NCBI GenBank assembly: GCA_949358305.1
Contig: OX442317.1
Coordinates: forward strand, 6,638,186-6,702,185
Direction of reading: 5' to 3'
Length of the DNA: 64,000 nucleotides
Source of the DNA: Strigamia acuminata
Lineage: Eukaryota > Arthropoda > Chilopoda > Geophilomorpha > Linotaeniidae
The translations under genes were made by a program, and so were the position numbers. Every line of letters starts with the position of its first letter. Position 1 is the stretch's first letter. Under the pieces are notes generated by a model. That model was not told the origin of the DNA. It searched no databases and was given only the letters and a program-made list of their open reading frames with translations. Positions 24,967 to 39,000 of the stretch are shown here, one piece after another.

Positions 24967-27314
24967 AAGGTGTATTTAGGGCTAAAAATGGCTTGAAATG
25001 TTTTGTTTTTAGCTGTGAAAATTTTGTGTTGTATTATTCTTGAAGTTCGCATAATTCTCCAATTTCTGCTGTGAGAAATTCCGCTGCTCTGCAATTTAAA
25101 TATTAGCCCATAAAAGTCTTGGCTGACCTCAGAAATGACTTAAAGATTGAAAAAGTCAGAGGTGTGCAAATTAACATAATTTGCCAAAAAGTTTATCTGC
25201 TGGAACAAGCTCTAAGAACTGTTTCAACCTCAATTTACTACATAAAGCGTTTGACCTTAGGTCTGTGTTTAGTACATAACTCAAGCTTCTTGCAGCCTTT
25301 GGTTGGAAACTTTCCCTTCCCTTACATGTCTTGACATCTCGTTAATTTTATCAAATGGTGCCACGTTCACAAATAGACGTGAAAAGAACGTGCAACTTTA
25401 AAAAAGGTCACCAATAATCGAGTGCAAACCATATTTCCTTTGGAAAACTACATTTGTTTGCCAATTTCCAGGAAAATCCCAAATCTCTATATCCAAATCG
25501 ATTCCCTTTGCTCTGGAGGAACAAAAAAGTGTTGAACCAAATCTCCAGTCTTGATTGTGGCTCCTCGAATAAAGTACTGCAAAGTGTAAACTGATGAATT
25601 GTTGAGATAGTTTGAAGAAAATTCAACCGGGACTTTTCTCTCTCTCTCTCTCTCTCTCTCTTTATATTTTTTCTTTTTCTCTTTCTCTCATTCAGATTGA
25701 AGCTTTTTCTTGTGATCATCTTCTTTCAGACAATAGGTGATTTGAGTGTTTATTGGCTGGTGGGCCCTCTATAATCCTAAAGCGATTTTGCAGCTGATCG
25801 ACTCAGTTTCAAGCCACTCTTCTACCAACTGATGAGTGTCTCGGGTAAGATTGGGTGGCGCCACCACCAGAAAAGACTACTAAAGCATCGATGGGAAATA
25901 GTAACAACCCACGACCTGGACCATTTGAGGCACAATGCATGGGTTTTACTACTAAACTGCCTGATTGAGGGGAACAAGAGGGTATGATTTGTAAATTTCA
26001 AAGTTAACACTTTGAAAATAATTTTTTGTTGTGGTCGTTTGCAGTTTGCGCTTGTTCTCAATTCCAATTTCCAAAGGTTCAGATTTATTTGCCACTCGCA
26101 AAGATGGGAAATAGAACACGTGCTAAATTATTTTCATTTAGATTTAAGTGTGGTTAGCCTTTTGAACGTAGCGTATGTTGGTTTCTCCTTTTATGCTAAT
26201 TATTTGTGTCATTTGTAATTACAAATAGGACCGGTAGGTGCTTTCATGCAAATTTAGTATACAGGGAGTTAGTTTGATGTTATAATTGCAAGAGCACTTA
26301 ACAATGCGGAGAAGAACTGTTTGGTCAGTGGAAGCGAGTGTTTTGCTGCTCTAAGGACTTGTATAAGCACTTTAGAGTGTTTACATTAGTCATGCTTAAA
26401 GTTTTTATTTCTTAAGTTGTAAAAAGTGGAGAGTAAAAAAGGTTTTTTCAGTGGACGTTTGAAAGAAGCGCTTAATTTGTTTTGTTTTCTGGGTTTTAAT
26501 TGGCCTTAAGTGAAAACTTCTTGTGATTGAAATGATTTATTCTTAATCCCAAGTTTGTCTTCAGCAGAAAATTGTTCTGAAAGATTGTGACGTAGAATAA
26601 TTAGCCACGTATTTTCATTTGTCTAGCTGGGACTCAGAAAAACAGGGGGAGATTTTTTTTGTTACGGTAGAGAGGAAAAAAAACATCATTTTTCATCATT
26701 ATGGCAAGGGGAAAAAGTTAGTTATACTAATAAGGACAAATTATACAGTGGATGGATTTCATTCCAAATCATTTATCAACCCACACACCCATTTTTAAAT
26801 TGGAGTATTTTGTAAATTAATGAATTCTGAATTTATGATTCGAGGGTCATTAATTTTTTCCCAGTTAAATTAACCCTTTCTGCTTTAGATTAGATTAAAT
26901 TTTCATTTTTGGGAAATTATTTTCTTGTACACTTGACAGGATGGCTGCTGTTATTTAACTCGAAATTACATAAAAATAAGTTTTGATTAGGAATAAAATT
27001 TACGAGTAAAAATAAAATAAAAAGAAACTCATGAAACTAAATCAGCTTTTAGAGGTTGGGAAAGAAGAATCTATGATGCTGCATTTTATTTATTTTCTTT
27101 CAATTTTTTTTTATATTTAATATTTATAGAGAAATTTTTTGATTAAGTTCAAGACGACTGATGACTTATGGGTTTTCAGTTTTCTTCCATTTTTATTTTT
27201 ATTTTTAAATTTGTGTTATTTAATTTGTTATTTTTTTTCTTGTTGCAGGAAAAACAACTCGCAGTTATAATAAAGCCAAAGCTGATCCACCGGCAAGGCC
27301 CAACTCTTATTCAG
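24967..27314 (+). other. Probable intron upstream of the Dpr-like exon
   Basis: This is AT-rich, with a CT microsatellite at 25637-25661. Its last part carries a T-rich tract and TTGTTGCAG at 27241-27249, a strong-looking splice acceptor, followed by about 65 nt with stops in the immunoglobulin frame, then a second acceptor TCTTATTCAG ending at 27314. No upstream Dpr exon (signal peptide) could be recognised. Confidence 0.5.
25637..25661. repeat. (CT)n microsatellite
   Basis: About 12 uninterrupted CT units followed by T-rich sequence. Confidence 0.9.
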
Positions 27315-27427
27315 AAGATTCGCAACTGCAACCAGTGTTTGATAACACAACTAGTAGAAATGTGACTACGCAGTTAGGCATTACAGCTTATCTACCCTGT
27401 AATGTGAAAAACTTGGGTGGTAGAACG
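27315..27427 (+). CDS. Exon of a Dpr-like immunoglobulin-domain cell-surface protein
   Basis: The exon encodes 37 codons ending exactly at a GTAAGA splice donor (27428). The peptide includes FDNTTSRNVTTQLGITAYLP, then the B-strand Cys of an Ig domain and NVKNLGGRT. This matches the start of the first Ig domain in Dpr (defective proboscis extension response) proteins, where the pattern is roughly 'F-D-x-x-x-x-x-N-V-T-T-x-x-G-x-x-A-x-L-x-C-x-V-x-N-L-G-x-x-x' and is usually followed by VSWIR in the next exon. Dpr proteins bind DIP partners at synapses. The frame has stops at 27269, 27272 and 27284, so the usable acceptor is probably the TTCAG ending at 27314, giving a split first codon. The rest of the domain is not in view; I did not find the next exon in the following 36 kb. 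The family call is fairly strong, the 5' edge moderate. Confidence 0.7.
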
Positions 27428-30400
27428 GTAAGAAACTTTTTTTTTCTTTTTCTTTTTTGGCATAAATGTGTTCTCAAATTTCAAATAGTGAAAGTGAAAT
27501 TTTATATTTGATGCATTCAGAGTTAAAAAGTTAACCAATTTAAATGCAACTTTTAAATTGTGGGAGAATATGTTGAACTATAAGGGGTAAAAATAGTATT
27601 TGATGAACAAAGTGAGTGATTCAAGTAATTTTTTTAAATGATTGTTCTAACGAAACATATCTCTGTGGGGTGGCTTCTCTGTCGTACATCTGTCGTTCTC
27701 TGTGGTACTCTTTTGCATTCCTCTTACAATTTCGTGATACAGCTTCTCTGCGAGGCAGTTTACAAATGGCAGTCGAGTATATCTATCGGAAAACATTTTG
27801 AGGTCTACTAGACTTAATTGATGAAGTGTGGCTTCGTTTTATGGAAATGATTGCTAGTGTGTAAAGCAGTTTGTGTCAATCAATAGCAATCAAGCAATCA
27901 ATGGTGTTATTTGTGGCATCCGTTATTTATTTTATAGCCAACATTCCATTCTTTCAACAGGTCAGCAACCAGAAGCATTCTTAGTGTTTGGAATGTGGAT
28001 TGATTCTGTTGTAAAATGCGATCGTTCTCTTTAAATCAAATTTGTGTATGGCAAGAACATTGGATGTTTTATTTTATTTTATTTGCTGATGAGAAAAAAG
28101 GTTAAAGTTCTATTTTCACTTGTTAGAATGGATGATTGGATTTAAAGCAATCCACATTATACACTCGATGGCAAGTAAAGAGATAGAGATTCGTAGGACT
28201 AAAGCCAGATTGATTATTCCACTCACTCTGTTCGAGATAATGTATTCAAATTGCAGTGGGGGAAATTTTCTATCTATTGAAATAGGTTTTTGTAAACGGC
28301 CTGAGAAAAATACAAGCAGTATCAGTAATGACAGCAGTTGTTGGACTAAAGCCAGTGGATTTGTTGAAAATCAAGGCCTGTTGCCAAGAGAAACAAAATC
28401 GAGTTTGTTTTTGCCAATTCCACTATTGGGAATTGTCTGATTCAAACAAGTTGTAAAAATGTCTTGAATTTTAATGAACTTAAAACATTAGAAACAAACT
28501 TATTCCGCTTTGCTTCGTTTGGCCAACACTCTGCAAAGCACGCTGCAAGCCCCCGCACGTTCAATTTGACAAGTGTGTTTACATTGTTATTCGCTGTGGA
28601 AAGAAAGAAATGGGAGATTATTCTTTTCTATTACGTCTTTGCTACATTGTGTTGAATTGCTTTTTTGTAAGGTAATAAAATTTGGCAAATTCTGAAATTC
28701 CACATGGCCCCTTGACAAATGGCTGAATTCCAGAGCGTACCACGAATGACCTAATCAAATCACTGAAGGAATGATTCGTTTTGCCTCAAGAATTCTGACC
28801 TTGGAAGAATGGAAACAAAAATGTGGACATGAAGAGGATGAAGGCAAACCCCCTTTGAGTCAATGTAGTGGAACACATTCCTAGCACGCTTGTACGGGGA
28901 GCGTCTTGTTGATTTGCATCGAGACAAAAGCTAAGATTGTACGTCTCTGCAAACGAGAAACTCATTGCAAGAAGCCAATGGCCCCCATTGCAGCCGACAG
29001 CTCAAACTCAAACTCTTGCTGCGAAATAAAAGAAAGAAGGAAAGAGGAAGAAAAAAAATACCATTCCGACAGATTGAGGAAGTCTCGTGACCATATCCAT
29101 TAAATTCTGTCATTACCATAATGCTTTATTGGAGATCGTCAATTTCTTTTCGGAATTGCACGGGGACATGACAACTGACATTTATTTCTATAGAAACTGC
29201 ATATCACATTTTCTTCGAGTGCAGCCATGCGCACTGCACCAAGAATACAAGAATTCTGAAGTTTCGTATCAATTGTCCAAAGAAAATTAAAATTGTTCAG
29301 AAATTATAAAGTATAAAGACTTTTATTATAAAAAAAATATGACAATATGACAATACATCGTTTAATGATTATTGTGTCCTGCATGCTGGAAAAAACATTG
29401 TACTAATGTATCGTGTTGAGGAAAACAAGAGGTGACTTGTTTCCCCTGAAGAAAAGACATAATTAAGCGCACGAACACAACTTTTTTGCGCATCTTAAAA
29501 AACTAAAACCAGAACACGAGACATTCATCTAACGACCTAATTGTTAGGAGGCAGAAAGGATTTTTTTCTCATCAATGAGAGACGTATTTCTGCCGTATGT
29601 TTAAGTATTTTTTTGTAAGGTGAGTACGTATAAAAAATGTGGCATTTGCCAGCTAAAAGACATAAAGTAGAAGAGAGTAAGAATTCACTTACAATGTAGA
29701 AAGCATGCAGCGTTTGACGTGCGGAGAAGAAAAAAGGTTTTTATCGATGTGACAAATTACAGTCATTTCTTTTGCAGCCGTGAAAACGTTGTTCGTTAGG
29801 AAATTTCCAAACTGTCCGGTTTGATAGGTTGTTAATGTTGTTTCTAATTAACTTGGCGTTTGATAATTAGGCGCGCAACATTTTTCACTACAACTTTGAC
29901 TAATCACTCTTTGTGCAACCTTGAGCTAATCTGGGACCTCCAAGGTACAGCCAGCAAATTGTGCAAGTCACTTGGTTCCAGTTCTCGCGTGGAAGGAGAC
30001 ATATTTGTACTTGTGGATTTGGCTTTGAACATCAACTTCTCTTTGGGAAATAAAAGTCGAATTGAAAAAAGAAGGCGAAAAGATTTTCATTTAAAGAATC
30101 CTTTTATTTCGAGTCGTTTGTTGAGGCGCCAACAGCAAAAAGATCAATTCATTCCAACGATATTTACCGCAATGGTTTATAATACATTTTACGCAACGTA
30201 TGCTATGATAACACTTTAGACGTGGTAATGCGTTGCAAAATGTCTTGTATGTCACATTGGATGTTTCACTTATGGAGTTCTTGTGGAAATTCAATTTCTT
30301 TGGTTTCACTCGATGGACATTCCGTGGAAAAAATGTCAGTAGACATCGGTGCACGCTCGCGAGTTATTATAGATGAATCTTGGCAAGGTCTTTCTATACC

Positions 30401-31127
30401 TCCAACTAAGATTTTTTTGTGTACATAAAAAATTGATTGTTATTTTGGTTGCAGCATTGCAGATATCTCATAGGACTTTGTCCTTTTTTTTGCAAACTTG
30501 TGCGTTACGGCACTGGTTTATCTATAAACTGATTTTTGTGTAGTACAAGTTAGAAAGTCGAATTGTTCCTAAGTCCAGCAGAGGTGAACAAGCTGGAAAA
30601 ATTGTTAATCCTAATTATTAGAAATTAATAACGGCACATGTTGTGTTTACTTTAAAAAATCGCGATTTTCTTAAAAAAGTTTAGTACAAAAGATTTGAGG
30701 ATTAGTTATTTTTAGACTAAATAAATGTTGCTCTACAAGTTTACAATTGGAAATTTCTGTCTATCTCTAACGGTTTCCGAGATAATTTTCAAATGACCTT
30801 GAAGGAACATCCCAAGGTCAAATTTCGGGTCACCAAAAGATTGCCCCACCCAACTTTAGTGCTTTGCCATTATTAGATTAGATGCATTGTCAGCACTTTC
30901 AGAAATATTAAGTAAAGATACAGACTTTTTGTTCACCCTGAATAAACTGACGTCTAAATGAGGATGAGGGGGAAGCCAACATTCAGTAGGAGTTTTGTAC
31001 GATATCGGGTGTGTCTGGAAGTGCTGTAAAAGCGGCATGAATTGTCAAAAATAACCCTTTGTTCTCTTGTTTTTGTATATGTGACCCCAGAAATTTCAAT
31101 AAACTTGTTCTTAACCAAATAGACATG
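27428..31127 (+). other. Intron following the Dpr-like exon, first part
   Basis: It begins with the donor GTAAGA. There is no further exon, RNA gene or clear mobile element. Frames of 60-119 codons (for example 28120-28440 and 29860-30219) lack recognisable domains. The segment 30690-30835 is of more mixed composition, with TCTAACGGTTTCCGAGATAA, and may be a repeat fragment. Confidence 0.5.
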
Positions 31128-31185
31128 CTTTATTCGTATCTCTGAAAGTTCGTAACTCGAATGTTCGTATTTAGGGGACTCCGTG
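31128..31185. mobile_element. Mariner/Tigger-like terminal fragment
   Basis: GTTCGTAACTCGAATGTTCG followed by TATTTAGGGGACTCCGTG runs up to a TA at 31186-31187. Blocks of 'GTTCGTAACTCGAATGTTCGTA...GGGGACT' are typical of the ends of Tigger/pogo-like elements. Only one end is visible. Confidence 0.4.
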
Positions 31186-31187
31186 TA

Positions 31188-32070
31188 TTGGCAATTAAAT
31201 TGAAAGGAGATTTTATATTGTCTGACCAAGAAAGGCTAGGAAGTTTGCACGTGTTGAGAACTATGTAATTGCTGGATTCAATATAAGGGCTTTATTGGAA
31301 ATGGGTCAGTTCTGTAACTAGATTGGGTTCTAGTGGATTCTGAGGAGATTTGGTTGATCTGACATGGAAAGGGAAGTTTCTACTCGTATTTCTGTTTCCT
31401 TACTTCTCGATTGGATTGACAGCAAGGCAATCGAATTTCCCATGCTTAGAAAACAAAATCTAACTACATGCTGTCCACTCCGGATGAACTTTTAGCCATT
31501 GGAACTTTTTTTTTATTTTTTTTTATTTTTATAGAATATCCATTTCGGTTTTGATTCATTTGAATTAAATGTATCAAAAAAAAAATTTGGCTTGAAAAAC
31601 AAATATTTAACCACAGAAATGCATTTTTTTCATGTTTATGGGATTTGTTTGTGCATGTACCCATGTTGAATAGAATTTATGCGATGTGGTCGGGCAGAGC
31701 ATCGTAAAAGCCCACACTGGGGAATAAGGGGAAAAATTTCTGAAAAATTAAATTTGATATTTATTTTGATTGAATGCAAGGGTTTCGGGGTTCTCAAGTC
31801 ACGTCAGTTATCCTTTTTTTTTGGTGGGGTTGTGGTATGTGGGGTTGGGTAGCGAGGAAATATAAAATGAAAAAACAGTCACGTTTTTCACACCGTGTAA
31901 AAGTTTGAAAAGAGCATGGTTTCCAACTCGTTTATTTTTTAAACAGCACTATGTCTAAACCCTCTCCAAGGAACATTAGGAAATAAGATGTATAAAATGT
32001 TGATCAGTTGATGCGGTTTTGCTTTTCGAGGAGACAAAAGGCAAAATAATGGGCAAGACGGATCTTCTAT

Positions 32071-32101
<31 letters not shown>

Positions 32102-35100
32102 CTTTTTTATAAATATAAAAGTTAATATGGGTTTGGTGGTGGGGAATGGGGAAGAGAAAAGATCGATATTGTGAATTTGAGATGCAAGTTCAAGCTATGT
32201 CGCATGGCGTATCAAAGCGTCTCTTGTGACGTGCTTAGGATGAAAATGCACTTTTAAACGGACTGCTGGGATAAAATCTGAACGCAGGTTTGGTCGTGGA
32301 TCGGCTGTAACTCGTACAAAGTTTTCAGTAAATAAAATTATAGTTTGGAATGTGAAATAAAAAATATATTCGTATATATATATATGTATATAAAAATGTA
32401 TTTTGATAAAAAGTTGTGTGTTTTTGTTTGTGATTAGCGTGATTTATCAATTTCTCGTTTTCTTTGAATTAGTGTTTTTAGTATCGACCTCCTGCCCCGA
32501 TTATCTTTATTTGTCCTGCCAGTTTTAATTTTGTTCCTTGAGATGCGTTATTGATTTTTTTTCTTCTTTAAAGGGACCAATTTTGAAAGAGATTTATTTT
32601 TAAAGAGGTTTCTTGACGAATATGAAGTTGGCAAATGAAAATCAATTTCTTGTCAAAACAATGAATTATATTGATTTATTGGAGTTTAATTTGAGATCGG
32701 GAACGTTTTTCAATAATTATCTTCATATTTTTAATTAAAAATTATTTTCTCAAGATTATTTTTAACGTGAGAAATTGACACCATTCGATTTCTAATCGAT
32801 TAGAGTCGTGGGTATTCATTTTCATGTGCACTACTTTTAAGTTGGTGTTTGTGTTTGTAAGAGGGCCAGGAAGAGAGTGGGCAAATGAAGCCAATTATAG
32901 AATTATCCATTTTGTATGAATCAGTGAATAAAGGATTCAAACTTTGACGTTACCATGACAAGTCTTGTTTCAGTGTTCATTAGGATTTCAAGTGTTATTG
33001 CTAATTATGAACGTCACCGGGATGAGCAGATGAACAAAATGCAAGTGAAACAGTCGAGATAACGGATTTTTAATGAAAATGACAATAAAATTGTGAATAG
33101 ATGAGTGTAATGTGTGTATAATGTAGATAAATGCCGGTGTTGGCAGAATGAAAAGGTGAAAGAGTAAAGATTTGGCATTTGAAAGTTGAAATGGATTTTT
33201 ATTCGAGTCTTATGGTCCATGACCTAAAAACATGGTCGTAATTAACTGGTTTGAGATAGCAATTTGCGATAAGAAAAAGCTAATTACAAGTAGAAGCGTT
33301 AAATTATTATTCATATTGGTAATGTACGTCAGGACTCAGGTATAAATTTGCTGGGCTTGTGACATGTATTCTCCCTATCTGCTATTAATCATTGCAGAAT
33401 TACACTCTTGGTGACTGTGAAAAGAGGACAAAATTGAAAAACGATGCTGAATTAATTTCTTGCATCTTAAAATAAAACACTGCAAGGGAAATAACTAAAA
33501 TTAATTTTTTTTTCTTTTTTTTTAGAAAATTTTAAAATTGTTATTTTTATTTTATTTATGGGGAATATATGGAACGGTGTGTACAATTTTTTTTTCGTAT
33601 ATGTTCGAGTTAGAAATTAAATTCTGACATTTTTGCCTCAAAGTAATTCATCAAAATTCAAGACAGGTAAAGGAAATATTTTGAAGAGAGAGAGAGAAAA
33701 AAAATTTTTTTTTTTGCATTTAAGATTTGTGACTTTTATTAAGAAAGAAAGTCGTGGTACTAGTAGGAAATAGAAAAAAAAATTAAAACGAAAATATTAA
33801 GACATATTTTATTCAAAAGTCTGAAATGATTTAAATGTCAAAAGTTGATGGAAATTCATCAATTTCAATCGTTGTGCAAATACATTTCTGTTGGAGCATC
33901 AAGGAATAAACCGACTTGTTCTGACATGCGTTGAAAATGAATGTGAATCGAAAATGAATTTTTTTTTTCGTTGAAAAAATTTAAACAAAAGCATAATAAA
34001 AATTGTGAATCTCAAAAACGAGTTAAAATATGTTTTTTGATTAAATATTTAAGCAAAATTGATGGCGCGGGAAGAAACTTTAATAATCGTTTCGGATGTT
34101 GAGTATAAACGTTGTAATCGTTTGGAAATAACAAGTGCTAGTGCAATGATAACAGACAAATAGTCAGTTAGATAATATGTTGTGGACACGGAATTCTGAC
34201 CGGGGTTAATGCAAGTGGCATGGAGCCCACCCTCCTGATGGGTTACAACATGCTCTCAGCGTAGAAGCTGTCACTGCATGCTGCGATATGAGCGAGGTTT
34301 CACTGCAAGAAAGATATAAGTTCCCTTCATATGAACAGGCTTGTTGTAAGCTCGACCACATGTTACCTTATATAATTTTCAAGCAAGAAGACTTCTTGCT
34401 GAAAATGATTTGGCTTTTTTTAATAAAGGTGAACTGATGGAAATATTGTAGCAAATTATGGTGACTTTGTAGTCTTTTTTTATTTTTTTATTTTTTATTT
34501 ATTATTTTTTTTTGTAATAAATATCTAAAAATGTTAGGGAATTTATTGGATTTGGATTTTTATGAAATTTATTTTGTTACTAGGCAGTGCAAAATAAAGT
34601 TGGAATTTGAAGTGGGTAGTACAAATGGGGCTGCCATTTTTTTTTCTTCTATTTTTGGTATCATTTTTCTGGTATTCATTAGTGAAGAGATAAAAAAACA
34701 GTGCACTTGCTGACCGTGGACAAATTAATTCAGGTCACTTTTTCATCAAGTTGGTGGTGTTTAGCCCAAGTACTATTTGTCTTCTCTTGCAAGACTGGAT
34801 GGGAAAGTGCGATGGGCAAGTGGGGAAATTAAAGAGATAAAATTTAGTAAATCATATAAATTTGTTGTTATTTTTATTAAAATGTGCGATTTTCTATGTT
34901 AATTGTATGTAAGTGTCAACATGGTTAAATGTGATCAATTTTACTCAATTTGGGCGAAATGTTTGTGAGTTATTATTATGTTGAATTTGTTTTTTAAAAA
35001 CTAATTGTGAATTATTAGATCAGTAAATTTATTGAGGTGTAAATGGATACTTTTCATGTTGGGTAATTAAGCTGAATTGTAGAGGTTTAGGGATAAGCAA

Positions 35101-35808
35101 ATGTGGGTTTGTTGAGATTAAAATATAAGAGATATAATGTTAGAAAATAGAAAGTTGTTTTCTAGGAAATAGCTTATCTATTACGGAGTATAGCATTTTT
35201 ATTAATATAATAGATTTAAATACATAAAAAATTTGAGCCTAACAAAACAAGTCATTAATGTCAACAAACTTTGTGAAATTTGGATAAGAAATTTGCTTTT
35301 AATATTCTTCTTCATTAGCAGCATTTTTTGGGAAGATAATTACCCTAATGAATTAAAAGCTTCAAAAACTTAGTCAATTTTTTTTTCTTTAAAACATATT
35401 CGATTTTTTTGTGTTTGCATTACGCCAGATGACAGAATCCTTAAAAAAAACTGCTGGTATTTGGAAAAATGCATCAAAAAATGTCAATATTCGGAAAAAT
35501 TTTAAAAATTAAACGGAAAAATAATGTTTGTCACTAACAAGAAGGGGTTTTGTAGAAAGTTTTATTAGAAGAAAAAAACATTGAGTAACATCATTAGAGG
35601 AGATTTTTCTTTACTGTGATTTATTCTTTATTCTCAACTCTTACGCTATTGCATTGCGGGAAAAAAAGAGTTCACAACAGGACATCATCTTCTTTTAATT
35701 AGAACTTAACTAAGCCCCTCCTGTTGTTCATTGCTAAGAACACCAAGCAAAGACTAATTGCTGTTGAAAGATCCTTATTTGATTTACAGTAAGCTTGTTA
35801 TATATTTA
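31188..35808 (+). other. Intron, middle part
   Basis: AT-rich with long T tracts (32070-32110). A segment near 34190-34300 (with CCGGGGTTAATGCAAGTGGC) is richer in GC than its surroundings and could be part of a repeat, but I find no second copy. No gene is supported. Confidence 0.5.
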
Positions 35809-36078
35809 CAAAGTGTATCATAAAAATGTACACACATTTAAATTAAATACATATTTAATCATTAGTTTTGGGCACACGAATGATTAGTGCGATCAAACAT
35901 GGCAAATTGGGACAAAAATTGATACAATGTGCAAATATCTCGAGAACGGAAGCTCGTATCGTCAAAAACTAAACGCCAAACGAAAGAGCAGAAAAAACGA
36001 CACCGGAAACGTTAATTAAACACCACTGCCCACAGCTAATGATTAATATATATTTAATTTAAATGTGTATACACTCTG
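35809..36078. mobile_element. Mariner-like MITE with TA target duplication
   Basis: The left end begins CAAAGTGTAT and the right end, reversed, begins CAGAGTGTAT. Both continue into CACATTTAAATTAAATA and an AATCATTAG block. TA flanks both sides (35807-35808 and 36079-36080). The right arm lacks about 14 nt present in the left arm. The interior carries AAATATCTCGAGAACGGAAG, a type of sequence often seen in mariner-derived elements. At about 270 bp it has no transposase, so it is non-autonomous. Confidence 0.65.
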
Positions 36079-39000
36079 TATGTGTGGTTTTAAGATATCA
36101 GTGCCGAATATTGGCTATTGTACAACAAATGAACATCTGGAGTTGACCAATGTTTCTTGGTGTTCCACACATCTCTTGACGTTGTCACTATACTTGAATT
36201 GGCCCTCAACCTTGACTGATTTGATTTGGTGTTGTAACATTCAGTGTGGGCCTTTCTAACACATTCAGCAAGCAGAGTGTAACGTTGATCACATTAAGCG
36301 CTTTTGCACGACAATTTTGTTTTTGTCATAAATTGACAGATTTGATTAAGCGCGGCAGGATTATTAAGATGGCGGTCAAAAAGTTTGATCAGGCAGATTA
36401 TATAATCCAAATGTTTAATGATGACTCTGTAATAAATTATGTACATTAAGCTGAAATGGATCTGGAAATGGCATTCTGCATGTATGGAGGAATGGAAGAG
36501 AAGTTTGAGGATGGGGGGGAGGTGGAGGGGAGTCTGAGGAAAAATTAAATCGATGCAGAACAAAATTTGAAATTCAGGAGATGATAAGAATTTTAAATTG
36601 TGCGAGTTTAAAAGAATGTAAAAATGGATGTTGGAAAAAGAGGGGAATTTCGACCAGTCATCTCGCCATATTTGAAAAGTTATTCTGCAAATAGATCACG
36701 AAAAATCAATTGTATATTTATTCTTCTTTTTTTTAACTTTAAAATTTAAAAATAAAAGAGTTTCTTGTACAGGACATGACTTGTGAACAGAAAGTGGATG
36801 TTATTGGCTATTCATTAGTGTTTGGCATAATTTATTGCTGGTTTGATTAGAAGTAATCATGGCGCTGAAAGATGATGGTTCAATTGCTCGTTTTGAAGGA
36901 TGTTGATTGAAATGTAAGTAGGCGTATGTGGTAACACTATAACGGCTTTAAAGTAGGGGAGAGAAAGCCAAAAAAAAGTGGATGTTTCTTGAACATAAGA
37001 ATGTTGAACACCAAGCAGATTAATTATAATTAAAACAAGAATCCTTTTTTGAAAAGCAGAAAAACCAGAAAATTTAATTTAACTGGCCACAAACATCTGT
37101 TAAACTGACCGCAAACTATTTCTGAATAAGTCATTAAGCACAAAACAAGTAAACTAAACCTTAAACTAATTAAAACATAAAACGACAAATTTTGCGACAC
37201 AGTTTCTCATATAAAAGCACCACTGAAAAGAACGAGTAACTTCCAGCAAAGTGAACATACTCGCAGCTGATAAAAAAATATTGTTTTTCCTACTAATACA
37301 TAAATAATAATGAAATAAAAATAATAAAAGTAAAAATGGAGGGGGGAAAAGAAAAAATAGATATATATAACGATGAAGGTATGTTTTTTTTTGTTTTTCG
37401 GTGGATGTTTCTTTTTGTTTTTGCGATTTGGTTTACTGGGAATACATGCAGGTGAAGCTTTCCATCTTAAAAGCCAGAGGGAATTTGGCAGTTGCCAGCC
37501 TATATTAAATGAATAATAACATATGAAACGACTAGATTTTTAAAGGAAGAAAGATCGAGTCGGAACGAAAGAAATATACGATTCACTTTTTATATATATA
37601 TTTTTTTTATATTTTGAAATTAATTTATTTTGTTTTTATCTTGAAAATAATATTTCGATGGTCAAATTTACATATCGTTAATGTCATTTCCTAAATGGTT
37701 CTACAGTCATTTGAAAGACGAAAAGGGGAAAAAAAGCGCAAGAAAATAGCATATTTTCATATTGAGTGTATGTTTCGTTTTGTCTCTGTCATAACGTTGG
37801 CTGATGCCTTTTCTAAGCCAATTTTTTCCCTTCAAAATTGGACTATAAAAAGCGGAGGCATGGAACAGCACTTGTGATTCATACTACACTTAAATTACCT
37901 TCTGAAGAGACACATGGCTTTGGTGAATAAGAATAGCTCGGCATAGATAGGCAAAAAGCAGGCCAGCTTTTCATAGACTTGTCTCAATAAACTCGTGTAG
38001 TCATAAAAAGAGCCCAGAGATTTGCTCAGTGGAAACAGATACACAAGTTGAGTGTGCAACCAGAAGTCGAAATTTTGCGCTCTAATAATGCTATAGCGAG
38101 TCCCTTTCTGACTGCATTAAGTTTTCCCTTCTTTTCTGATGAAATTGCACACGTGGGGAGATGAGAGCTATGATTCTTCGTCTTTGCATGAGGAAAAAAG
38201 AAGAGGTTATTTTTCCCTGAGGTGTCACTAGATTTCACACTGAGCGAGAAATTGTACCCAATAGCTGGCAGTGAAGAGGAGAGAAAAATGTAGTTGCAAT
38301 TTTGGCTACTAGAGATTTCTCCGCTCCAAACTTTTGCCGTGTCAATTGGATAACATATTTCTCGCTTCTTTGCAATGCTTTGTTTTTATTTGTTTTGGCA
38401 TGTCGTAAGAAATTTTTTTTTTAAATTTAATTTAATTCAATTTGATGGTAAATTTGTCATTTGCTTTGAAATCTGCTTTAAAGATCGACCGTTTTAATGT
38501 TTTCTCAGAGTGAATCTGTTAGTTTATGACGCTGGAGGCGCTTTAGAACGTCATAGCACACAGTGATTGACCAATCACGGTCATTTACTTCTGTAGCCTG
38601 TTGTCTTATGTTTTAATAAAATCACTTGAATCGGGCATTGCTTTTTGTTTCCTACGTTATTGGATTGTTACTGTAAAATAATTTACCGCGACAATTTAAT
38701 TTTTTTCCCGATGATTATTGGTTTTTTAGTACGGGCTTTCAGAAAATGTAAAAGTCGCACTTTAAATTATATTGCAATTAATTTTGAAATGCAAAGAGTT
38801 TGCATTATTTAATTTACAAATAATATAAGGCGAAGTACTATGCATTTTGGAATTCATTAAGTGAAAAGCAGTACCGGTATGTAGAAAAATATATTTGTGA
38901 ACTGTATTGGGTATTGGTAATCCGAAATATCGGAAAAGTTGAAATAATTAGTGCAACTTCCGAGAGCGCGACAAGTTTGTGGAAGAATTTATGGGTTTGT

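Noticed and set aside
28120-30219. Frames of 100-119 codons in the intron as host genes
   Set aside because: Composition follows the surrounding DNA; no domains, no splice context, and the lengths are within chance for this amount of sequence.
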